Below are positions 9,778-16,865 of a stretch of 64,000 nucleotides of DNA, piece by piece. The first letter of the stretch is position 1, and every line of letters starts with the position of its first letter. A program made the position numbers and the translations under genes. Origin of the DNA: Desulfocapsa sp. (GTDB taxonomy: Bacteria; Desulfobacterota; Desulfobulbia; Desulfobulbales; Desulfocapsaceae). The notes under the pieces are model-generated. The model did no database searches, was not told where the DNA came from, and was given only the letters and a program-made list of their open reading frames with translations. The DNA lies in assembly GCA_016765495.1 (NCBI GenBank), contig JAESPV010000007.1, positions 163,263 to 227,262 on the forward strand, in the 5' to 3' direction.

Positions 9778-10521
9778 TTATATCCCAAGATTTCGTCCTC
9801 GAATTGTAGTTAGAAGTAAGCGACGACGAAAATTATCGTTTGCAGCATTGCCAACAGCAGCTCCATTCAAATCCCATGGAACTCCGGAATATGGAGTGTA
9901 AACTACTGTATTAGTATAACTCCGATCAATTCTACCAGCACGAGCTAACAAAGAGACCTGTACCTCCCTCACGTCACCAGCAGTGCCACTGGGGGGTATA
10001 ACAGTTCCAGATGAGTCTAAATACTGGAATTCTAGTGCTGTAATGTTCTCTGCGACTGCCTGTCTACCTAAAGCATTATTATTATCTCTTCTCCCAAGCG
10101 CCGGTACCCCACTAGCTGTCACATACAGAGAGTACGTTAAATTCTCATTGATATCAGCACAGTCACCATCCATGTTTAAATCCATGGAAAAATCAATCTG
10201 CCCTGGTGCGAGTGTCAATATGCCCGGAGCTACACTATTAACAGCTCCGACATCACAAGAAGGATGTGTAACATTTTGTGCCCCATCAAAACCAGCCATC
10301 CTAAGCTCTCTTCTTAAAATATCCATACCTGCACGAAGATTCTGTTGCATTTCAGCAACCTGTTCCTGGCTAGTATATACACGCTGTTGCACAATATAGG
10401 CCGAATAAATAGCACTGACTGTAATCCCAGAAATGAACATGGCAATCATCAGTTCGACCAAGGTAAATCCTAGGGACTCTGCAACTGTAACAAATGATTT
10501 GTTTGATTTATTCTGTTTCAT
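9778..10521 (-). CDS. pilW: PilW-type minor pilin
   Basis: About 247 residues from the ATG at 10521; a GTG six bases upstream is an alternative. The prepilin cleavage region is LGFTLVELMIAMFISGITV with Glu5 present, followed by the long alpha helix (QVAEMQQNLRAGMDILRREL) typical of PilW and GspJ-like proteins, then a beta-rich C-terminus. It sits 10 bases after the gspH/fimT-like gene and 4 before pilV. Inner-membrane pseudopilin of the type IV pilus priming complex. Confidence 0.85.
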   Translation of the reverse strand: MKQNKSNKSFVTVAESLGFTLVELMIAMFISGITVSAIYSAYIVQQRVYTSQEQVAEMQQNLRAGMDILRRELRMAGFDGAQNVTHPSCDVGAVNSVAPGILTLAPGQIDFSMDLNMDGDCADINENLTYSLYVTASGVPALGRRDNNNALGRQAVAENITALEFQYLDSSGTVIPPSGTAGDVREVQVSLLARAGRIDRSYTNTVVYTPYSGVPWDLNGAAVGNAANDNFRRRLLLTTIRGRNLGI

Positions 10522-10531
10522 GTTCACGTAC

Positions 10532-11065
10532 TCATTGAATAGAAATATTTCCTGAACGACTAATTACAACACTTAAAGATCTATTATTCGTATTTGTCAG
10601 AAAAGCTGATCCGTTTGCAAATCCTCCTCCATTTCCAGTGGGGATAGCATTCGAACGAAATACAATGGTTGGATTTCCGTCATCATTGTTGGTATAAGAC
10701 ACCCCATCACCTCCTCCCATCGTCAAATCAAGCATAACTTGTCGGGGCCATTGCTGAACCTGCTTCAAAAGAATCTCACCAGCATCATATTCACAATCTC
10801 CATCCGAATCTTCGAACACAATATAAACATATGTCGTTGCACCTATTTGCTGATTAAACGTCAGTGCACAATTGCGATTACGCTTAACTGCCTCCCCCTT
10901 TGCGAGCATTGAGGCACCATACAAATCCCTAGCAGCAGCCTTAAGGCGAATATCTGGCAACCAAGACAGAAAACTCGGCACAGCCACTGCTGACATAATG
11001 CCTACAATACCAACAACAACAATCAATTCTATTAATGTAAAACCATCTTCTTTTTTGTTTGCCAT
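10532..11065 (-). CDS. fimT: GspH/FimT-type pseudopilin
   Basis: A 177-residue pseudopilin, first gene of the minor-pilin operon. The start at 11065 has AGGAG upstream; the reading frame extends further but without a site. The leader KKEDG|FTLIELIVVVGIVG is a prepilin peptidase substrate with Glu5. The rest (RLKAAARDLYGASMLAKGEAVKRN) matches the GspH/FimT family, and an Asp-rich loop (EDSDGDCEYDAGE) is a possible calcium site. FimT proteins in other bacteria can bind DNA; here only the family is supported. Confidence 0.82.
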   Translation of the reverse strand: MANKKEDGFTLIELIVVVGIVGIMSAVAVPSFLSWLPDIRLKAAARDLYGASMLAKGEAVKRNRNCALTFNQQIGATTYVYIVFEDSDGDCEYDAGEILLKQVQQWPRQVMLDLTMGGGDGVSYTNNDDGNPTIVFRSNAIPTGNGGGFANGSAFLTNTNNRSLSVVISRSGNISIQ

Positions 11066-11327
11066 AAAAATAATTCTCCTGTTATTCCGGTTTTGCTGCC
11101 ACCTTCCATGCAACACACGATCCTAACTGAATATAAAAGAACAAATAGATATATTATCAGACGCATACAACAATCTCTTCCCTCAGCATACAGCTAATAG
11201 TTACTAACAAATCTCTGAGCAATAATAAAAAATATATAAACAACACATTCTTTTGTTAACTTTTTTTACAAATGATAAAAAAAAGGGGAGAAAGGGAACA
11301 GAACTGTTCTTATGGTTGTTGCGTAGG

Positions 11328-11368
11328 AAATTCCGGGGAAAATTCCGGGGACATGGAAATTCCGGGGA
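11328..11368 (+). repeat. Three near-tandem copies of AAATTCCGGGGA
   Basis: Copies lie at 11328-11339, 11340-11351 and 11357-11368. From memory, similar TTCCGGGGACA sequences accompany REP-associated tyrosine transposase genes in deltaproteobacteria. No transposase remains here, so this may be an orphan footprint. Confidence 0.6.
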
Positions 11369-11410
11369 CACGTTACCTATTCCTTGTCATACAAAAACAA
11401 TAAAAAAAAT

Positions 11411-11947
11411 AGGGGTCAGACCACCATTGACAGTAGCAAATAGGGGTCAGACCACTATTAAAAGTAACCTGTTAGAAAGTTTGGAACAATGGGGGGAGGC
11501 GCAATAGGCTTGTTGATAAACAAAGTTGAATTTGGAATAGATATTTACACACAATAACAGGTTTTCCCCACTACCCTTATTTTATCGTTATAAATTCCCC
11601 ACCTTCAACGGAGGATTTTTGTTTGCAATAGTGGGGTTTTTTATCTTGCAAAAAACAACTCCAAGGAAAAACGAACAGATAGTCCCCTTGTTACCTTGGG
11701 GTTGGTGCTTGATAGCAGTGGCTTTCCCGAGCGCAGTCATGTGTACGAGGAAACGTAAGTGAACCGGCAACATTATCGGTGATGAGCCCTGACCTTCAGC
11801 AGCACAAAATTGGACTCAGACCACTATTGGCGGCACAAACACCCAAAACAACACTGGCCGTGATTCATTTGCTGTGGTTTGATAAAGAAAATAACGCATA
11901 AATGCCTACGGGAGGAGGGAGAGTATTGCCGTCTGACCCCTTTTTTT
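11411..11947. repeat. Dispersed GGGGTCAGACCACTATT-type repeats
   Basis: Direct copies start at 11411 (AGGGGTCAGACCACCATT) and 11442 (AGGGGTCAGACCACTATT). A variant occurs at 11812 (GGACTCAGACCACTATTGG). An inverted fragment (GTCTGACCCC) lies at 11931-11940, beside znuB. The inverted outer copy suggests the ends of a small lost mobile unit. Classification is an inference. Confidence 0.5.
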
Positions 11948-11950
11948 CAT

Positions 11951-12820
11951 TCACTGACCTGATCGGATAAAAAGATTTGTTTTTTGCTTAAACCACCCAC
12001 CAAGCACTACCAACAGATACATAATCGCCGCAATAACGATAATAACCGGCCCACTCGGCAGATCCAGTTCGTAACTCAAGCCAAGCCCTGCCACCACAAA
12101 AGCGGCACACAACAAAACTGAGTACACCATCATCTGGAGAATACTTTTGGAGAAGTTCCCGGCAATTGAACTGGGAAGAGTGAGAAGTGCAATAACCATA
12201 ACTATCCCCACCACACGAACGAGCAAAACAATGGTAAGTGCGGCAAGACAAAGAAGCAGCAGATAGATCCAGCCTGTTTTCACACCACGCAGACGGGCAA
12301 ATTCTTCATCAAAACAGACTGCAAGAAAGCTATTATAAAATATCCAGACCAGTATTAACACCAGAGCGTCGAGTCCTAGTACAAAAAGAAAATCGCCTTT
12401 GGAAACAAGCAGAATATTGCCAAAAAGATAACTCATGGGATCCACGTAGCCGGGAGTACGTGCAATAAAAAGAAGTCCCGTGGCCATGCCGACCGCCCAA
12501 AGTGCCCCAATTACGCTATCTTCACGCTGGCTGGCATAATGACTGACCAGAGCTAGAATTACAGCAGCAAGAAGTGCCACCACCACGGCGCCCTGCATCG
12601 GCCCAAACCAGGTAATGCCTAGCGCCTTCTCACAATATAGACCAAGGCCAATCCCACCGAGAACACAATGAGCTATAGCACCGGCAATATAGCTTATCCT
12701 TCGAACCACAACAAAAGTTCCAATAACTCCAAATGGGATGGAGGCAAAAATTCCGGTAAGCAATGCATAGCGGAAGAATGACAGCTCTGGATCAGTCAAT
12801 GCAGCCAGAATTTCAGTCAT
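11951..12820 (-). CDS. znuB: Metal ABC transporter permease, ZnuB/MntB family
   Basis: About 289 residues with eight or nine hydrophobic segments, forming the membrane channel of a zinc or manganese importer. The ATG at 12820 is chosen because GAGGAGGGG lies seven bases upstream; it overlaps the end of the ATPase gene by eight bases. Typical family segments are FGVIGTFVVVRRISY near the N-terminus and LLTLPSSIAG in the second half. Metal identity is inferred from the His-rich partner proteins. Confidence 0.88.
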   Translation of the reverse strand: MTEILAALTDPELSFFRYALLTGIFASIPFGVIGTFVVVRRISYIAGAIAHCVLGGIGLGLYCEKALGITWFGPMQGAVVVALLAAVILALVSHYASQREDSVIGALWAVGMATGLLFIARTPGYVDPMSYLFGNILLVSKGDFLFVLGLDALVLILVWIFYNSFLAVCFDEEFARLRGVKTGWIYLLLLCLAALTIVLLVRVVGIVMVIALLTLPSSIAGNFSKSILQMMVYSVLLCAAFVVAGLGLSYELDLPSGPVIIVIAAIMYLLVVLGGWFKQKTNLFIRSGQ

Positions 12821-13580
12821 GCTGATGCCCCTCCTCACTGCAAAAGTGATCATGTCTGATTAACTGCAGATCACCATCATACATTTCCCGAATCAGATCT
12901 CCGGTGAGAGCGCTCGTTGGATGAATAACCACCTGTTTATTGACACAGGCAATACGCTTAAAAAAAGTGGAGGCAAAACCAACTTCATGGGTCACCATAA
13001 GAATGGTCATGCGCTGATTTAACTCCGTCAGAATATCAAAAAAATGTTGTTCTGATTCATGGTCAATATTTGCCGTGGGTTCATCAAGGATTAAAATATC
13101 ACCATTGGATGCTAAAGCCCTGGCAATCAACACACGCTGTCGCTGACCGCCTGAAATTGCAGAGAAAGAGCGATCAGCGATTGCGGAAAGACTGACTTCT
13201 GCAAGAGCTGCCATTGCCCGTGACCTGGCCTCTTCACTATACTTTCCAATAAGAGACCCACTAAGACACCCCATACATACCACCTCAAAAACAGAGATGG
13301 GAAACTGAGGATCGTATTGGGCGTATTGCGGTACATAGCCGATTCTAAGATTGGCAGTCTCAGGCGATGCACCAAAGATACGAACTGAACCCGAATCCGG
13401 CTTCAGTAATCCTATAATAAGTTTAATAAGTGTGGATTTTCCTCCACCATTTGGCCCCACCACACAAATAGAATCAAAAGGCTGCACTGTCAGATTCACA
13501 TCAGTAAGCACAACCTGGGATTCATAAGAAAAGGAAAGATTGTTGATGGAAATTGCAGATTGTGTCGGGTCACTGCCCAT
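12813..13580 (-). CDS. znuC: Metal ABC transporter ATPase, ZnuC family
   Basis: A 255-residue ATPase with Walker A GPNGGGKST, Q-loop in YVPQY, signature ISGGQRQR and Walker B ILILDEPTAN. The C-terminus is rich in His, Asp and Cys (RHDHFCSEEGHQHD), suggesting a metal-sensing or buffering tail. Its start overlaps the znuA stop by one base (TAATG). Cytoplasmic energy-coupling subunit of the importer. Confidence 0.9.
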   Translation of the reverse strand: MGSDPTQSAISINNLSFSYESQVVLTDVNLTVQPFDSICVVGPNGGGKSTLIKLIIGLLKPDSGSVRIFGASPETANLRIGYVPQYAQYDPQFPISVFEVVCMGCLSGSLIGKYSEEARSRAMAALAEVSLSAIADRSFSAISGGQRQRVLIARALASNGDILILDEPTANIDHESEQHFFDILTELNQRMTILMVTHEVGFASTFFKRIACVNKQVVIHPTSALTGDLIREMYDGDLQLIRHDHFCSEEGHQHD

Positions 13581-14473
13581 TAGTTCTCCTGACTCTTCAA
13601 GGCATTTGCAATGGCCACACCCATTTTCCCCATATTCTCCACAACGTTTTCGGCAAGAGGATCCAATGGCACAACTTTTCCACCAATCCCCTTGGCCACA
13701 CTCATCGCACTTCTTGAATCAAACTGAGGCTGTGCAAAAATCACCTTGACTCCTCTCTCCCGAGCCTTCCGGATCAATGCGAACAACTGCTTTGGTGTCG
13801 GGGACTTGCCACCTGTCTCAACAGCTATCTGTTGCAGATGATATCTGTGGGCAAAATAACCAAAAGCCGGATGAAATACAAAAAATGATGCACCTTCGTA
13901 GGGTGCAAGTTCTTTTTTCAAACTCTCATCAAGATCATCAAGCAAAGCTTCCAAAAGCCAGAGATTCTTTTTGTAAAACGGCTCATTATCAGAATCCTGC
14001 TCTATTAATGCTGCTGCCATAATGACCGCCATACTTTTGAGGTTCGGGGGAGAGAGCCACACATGAGGATCAAGTGTGGCATTATGCTCATGCTCATGTC
14101 CATGTTCATGCCCATAAGAATCCATTGGAATTTTTTCTACATTTTTGCTGGTATCAATTATCTGTAAATTAGATGTTCCACTTTGCAAACGTCGGGTGAT
14201 TTCCTGCTCAAAAACAAGGCCGGTGGTAAAAAACAGACTAGCGGAGGACAGTGCTTTGATCTGTCGGGGCGATGGCTCAAAACCGTGAGGTTCCTGCCCC
14301 TTGGCAAGAAGTAATTTAACTTCAACATGCCCCTGCCCCAATTGTTCACAAAGCCATTTCTGAGGCGGTATAGAAACAAAGACATCGAGTTTTTCCTGTA
14401 CACCGGCAAGGAGTTGACCAGGAAAAGCAATGAAAAAAGCACAAAAAACACTATTCAACAAAAACTTTCCCAT
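13580..14473 (-). CDS. znuA: Periplasmic metal-binding protein, ZnuA family
   Basis: A 297-residue cluster A-I binding protein with signal peptide. Ligand regions are visible: His63 in QEPHGFEPS, a His-rich loop (YGHEHGHEHEHN) and LDPHVWLSP, then FHPAFGYFAH and a late acidic ligand region near FDSRSAM. The His-rich loop is a hallmark of zinc-specific ZnuA, so zinc is the likely substrate, with manganese less likely. First gene of znuA-znuC-znuB. Confidence 0.9.
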   Translation of the reverse strand: MGKFLLNSVFCAFFIAFPGQLLAGVQEKLDVFVSIPPQKWLCEQLGQGHVEVKLLLAKGQEPHGFEPSPRQIKALSSASLFFTTGLVFEQEITRRLQSGTSNLQIIDTSKNVEKIPMDSYGHEHGHEHEHNATLDPHVWLSPPNLKSMAVIMAAALIEQDSDNEPFYKKNLWLLEALLDDLDESLKKELAPYEGASFFVFHPAFGYFAHRYHLQQIAVETGGKSPTPKQLFALIRKARERGVKVIFAQPQFDSRSAMSVAKGIGGKVVPLDPLAENVVENMGKMGVAIANALKSQEN

Positions 14474-14534
14474 AAGAAACCCATCCTATTCATTATGATT
14501 TGAATTCCCAAGCTGCCAACAAATGACACACCAA

Positions 14535-14550
14535 AATACTGTAATGTATT
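14535..14550. promoter_or_regulatory. Short palindrome upstream of znuA, possible Zur site
   Basis: AATAC-TGTAAT-GTATT is a perfect five-base inverted repeat 62 bases upstream of the znuA start. Zinc importers are normally repressed by Zur at AT-rich palindromes, but this site is short and does not match the classic consensus well. Confidence 0.25.
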
Positions 14551-14636
14551 AGCCGCCCCCTTTATCGTTAAGGAGAAATAAACAACTCATCCGACGGAAG
14601 CGCTCTTCTCCTCATGTACAGAACAAAAAGTAGTTC

Positions 14637-15228
14637 TCAATGAAAGATCTCGTCAATGGTGTTTGCGGAGAGAAGTTTAAGAGACCATCTTTTTATAGAA
14701 TCCTCATCAGCAGTTTTTAGTTTTATTTTCATTTGTTCCGACAGGGTTCCAAAACGCCAACGTAATTGGGTTTCCAGAATTTCATGCATTCCTTGTTGTA
14801 CACCTTGTTGTACTCCTTGCTGTAATCCTTGCTGTAATCCCTGTTTTTCCCCTGTTCGATGTACTTATCGATAAACGTTTGCATAATATCCTCCTCGATA
14901 AAACTTTTGCTTAGAATTTCCTTTAAATCATGTTCGTCAATCTTTTTGGTGGCTGTCACAACATAACGTAACAATACTTCAAGAATTTCCAATACATTTT
15001 CTTTTTGATCAACTTCCTGCAAGAGCATAAGAATTTCAGGAAGCTTCTCTGACAGATCAGGGTCAAAAATATGTTTAAGAAGAAGCAGGGTGATCCGTTC
15101 AAGCACTTCGCCTTTAATTTGTTTATCCGAAAGGGCTGAAAGGTCATGGAGCGGAAGCAGGCAGCGACCTCCTTACGACTGAAAGTTTCACGAAAGAAAA
15201 CATCATGGGGATTTATTACGTTGCTCAT
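14637..15228 (-). pseudogene. Rpn/YhgA-family PD-(D/E)XK nuclease, core deleted and frameshifted
   Basis: The start (MSNVINPHDVFFRETFSRKE) is the classic Rpn-family N-terminus. After about 26 residues the frame jumps directly into HDLSALSDKQIKGEVLERIT, which belongs roughly 100 residues later in intact proteins, so the nuclease core is gone. A second break in the four-G run near 14848-14852 separates EDIMQTFIDKYIEQG from the QQGLQQGVQQGM repeats and the tail ending TIDEIFH at 14637. Intact members promote RecA-independent recombination. This copy must be inactive. Confidence 0.8.
14791..14838. repeat. Four tandem 12-base repeats inside the Rpn remnant
   Basis: Four units of CCTTGYTGTAHW with 12-base period encode the QQGV/QQGL repeats on the minus strand. 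This repeat type is usual in the C-terminal linker of the Rpn family. Confidence 0.7.
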
Positions 15229-15469
15229 GCAGTACAGAATAAAGTGACTATGAGGAAATAGCTATATTTTTGTTGTCTCACACCTCAGGTTATATACCTG
15301 CCGTAACAGCAAGGAAGGCGAGCCACATGACCCCGTTTGACATACATTTATTTTCCAAGGTTATTATCAACTGCTTGCGTCTTCATCTTTCAGTGCTTAC
15401 ACTTCGCATTCTACATTTACTCTCTACATTTACTCTTATTATGCATAACTAAACAGTAGCAATGACACT

Positions 15470-16099
15470 ATGAACGATATCATCTTACAGATAATTATCC
15501 TGGCTCCACCAATCCTTCTCGCACTGACTGTGCACGAATTTGCCCACGGTTATGTGGCGTATCGACTGGGTGACCCAACTGCAAAGGATCAGGGAAGACT
15601 AACTCTGAACCCGTTAAAACACCTTGATCCTCTTGGAACATTGGCCTTTTTTATCATCAAAATCGGATGGGCAAAACCGGTTCCGGTTAATCCAAACTAT
15701 TTTCAGAATCCACGCAAAGATATGCTCTGGGTTGCACTGGCAGGGCCTGCTGTCAATTTTGTTTTAGCAGTAGCAAGTGCAATATGTACAAAAATTGTGT
15801 GGTTTATTGCTGCTTCTATTCCCTACTCTCCCATGGCCGAGGCTATTCTGGTTCCTTTGAATGAAGTTTTGATGGCCTCCGTGTGGATCAACCTGGTTCT
15901 CTGTATATTTAATTTTCTACCTATCCCTCCACTTGATGGCAGTAAGATTCTGGCAGGATTATTGCCACATGATGCAGCAATGAAGTACGCATCGGTGGAA
16001 CGGTATGGCTTTGTGATTATACTACTTCTGGCTTTTTCCGGGATACTTTCCAAAATGATCCTGCCGGTTATTTCTTTTGCCAGAAACATCTTATTATAA
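15470..16099 (+). CDS. Site-2 protease family zinc metalloprotease (M50B)
   Basis: A 209-residue membrane protein with HEFAH (His22, Glu23, His26) in the first helix, NPLKHLDPLG after it, a conserved ALAGPAVNF helix, and PPLDGSK near residue 160 supplying the third zinc ligand. This is the short YwhC/FtsH-independent M50B form without PDZ domains. Substrate unknown. It stands alone on the plus strand and ends at a strong terminator. Confidence 0.88.
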   Translation: MNDIILQIIILAPPILLALTVHEFAHGYVAYRLGDPTAKDQGRLTLNPLKHLDPLGTLAFFIIKIGWAKPVPVNPNYFQNPRKDMLWVALAGPAVNFVLAVASAICTKIVWFIAASIPYSPMAEAILVPLNEVLMASVWINLVLCIFNFLPIPPLDGSKILAGLLPHDAAMKYASVERYGFVIILLLAFSGILSKMILPVISFARNILL

Positions 16100-16125
16100 A
16101 GTTATGTACGATGAAAATAAAAAAG

Positions 16126-16164
16126 AATCTCCCGGCTGACCACTATCAGCCGGGAGATTTTTTA
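16126..16164. terminator. Strong bidirectional terminator
   Basis: A perfect 14-base stem (AATCTCCCGGCTGA at 16126-16139, its complement at 16146-16159) with a six-base loop is followed by T's on the plus strand and preceded by a run of A's. It therefore serves both the protease gene and the converging ydbL. Confidence 0.9.
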
Positions 16165-16198
16165 TTGCTTCAATCTTGCCATGCAAACAAGAGTCTTG

Positions 16199-16519
16199 TT
16201 ACTTCTTTTTCCAGATTCCATTTACCTTTATAAACTGCCCGGCAGGAGTCTTGGCAATCGCTTTTTTCCCGGCAAGCTGCTCCACTACACTAAGAGCAGT
16301 ATTATTCCGCTTGGAAATCTGCTGATAAAGCGTTTTACGTTTAGCATTAACCGTATCCATCAATTTTTGAGCCTCACCGCCTGCGACAACAAGTTCCAGA
16401 TACCCACTATCTGTCTCACCGAGCAACCCCTGAGCCTTTGCGCCAGACAAGTCCAGCCCCATAGCCGAATAACAGGTCAGTAACAGACCCAAAAGAATAA
16501 GGGGGATTATTTTTTTCAT
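16199..16519 (-). CDS. ydbL: YdbL-family exported protein (DUF1318)
   Basis: A 106-residue protein with signal peptide, then GLDLSGAKAQGLLGETDSGYL, the family signature, and a C-terminus (AKTPAGQFIKVNGIWKKK) usual for YdbL. AAGGAG precedes the start. In enterobacteria ydbH-ynbE-ydbL form one operon acting in envelope phospholipid transport, with YdbL modulating the YdbH-YnbE pair. Same order here. Confidence 0.85.
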   Translation of the reverse strand: MKKIIPLILLGLLLTCYSAMGLDLSGAKAQGLLGETDSGYLELVVAGGEAQKLMDTVNAKRKTLYQQISKRNNTALSVVEQLAGKKAIAKTPAGQFIKVNGIWKKK

Positions 16520-16599
16520 AACTACTCTCCTTTACTGGATTGTCAATTGTATCGTACTTAGGATTCTTAATTGCGAAGTTAGTATTGAATGAACCCTTA

Positions 16600-16794
16600 T
16601 TAAAAAAGACCACTTTCTTCATTGAAAACATCTTCCAGTTCTTTGTCCACTTTAACCAGAATTTCATGTTGTATTTTGACATTCAGATTGATCGTAATTG
16701 GTTGCTCCGGTGTTGCCAATTGTACAGTCGGACTACACCCAAAACCACCTGACACGACCACCATCAGAAGTAACAGAACACCATTATATTTCAT
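16600..16794 (-). CDS. ynbE: YnbE-family outer-membrane lipoprotein
   Basis: A 64-residue lipoprotein: hydrophobic leader ending SGGFGC, then SPTVQLATPEQPITINLNVKI, which is the YnbE signature. The ATG at 16794 has AGGAG seven bases upstream. In Escherichia coli YnbE docks onto the C-terminus of YdbH to complete a lipid bridge to the outer membrane. It lies between ydbH and ydbL. Confidence 0.85.
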   Translation of the reverse strand: MKYNGVLLLLMVVVSGGFGCSPTVQLATPEQPITINLNVKIQHEILVKVDKELEDVFNEESGLF

Positions 16795-16865
16795 AAACAA
16801 TCTCCTTTATAAAAAGACATCAACCGTCAGCTCTTCTTACCCACAGCCTGAAACCTCAAACTGTT

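Larger units (their letters stand above)
11066..11950. other. Repeat-rich spacer without a recognisable gene
   Basis: 885 bases between the pilus operon and the metal importer. It contains the upstream region of fimT, poly-A and poly-T runs, three copies of an AAATTCCGGGGA motif and several copies of a GGGGTCAGACC motif, both listed separately. Open frames on either strand are Lys/Arg-rich and lack ribosome sites. I see no complete gene. Confidence 0.6.

Noticed and set aside
11253..11507. Lys/Arg-rich plus-strand frame through the repeat cluster
   Set aside because: Encoded largely by the repeated words themselves; no start site and no protein family.
14791..14838. Short regular repeats as a CRISPR array
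   Set aside because: Units are 12 bases with no spacers and encode Gln-Gln-Gly repeats of a decayed protein.
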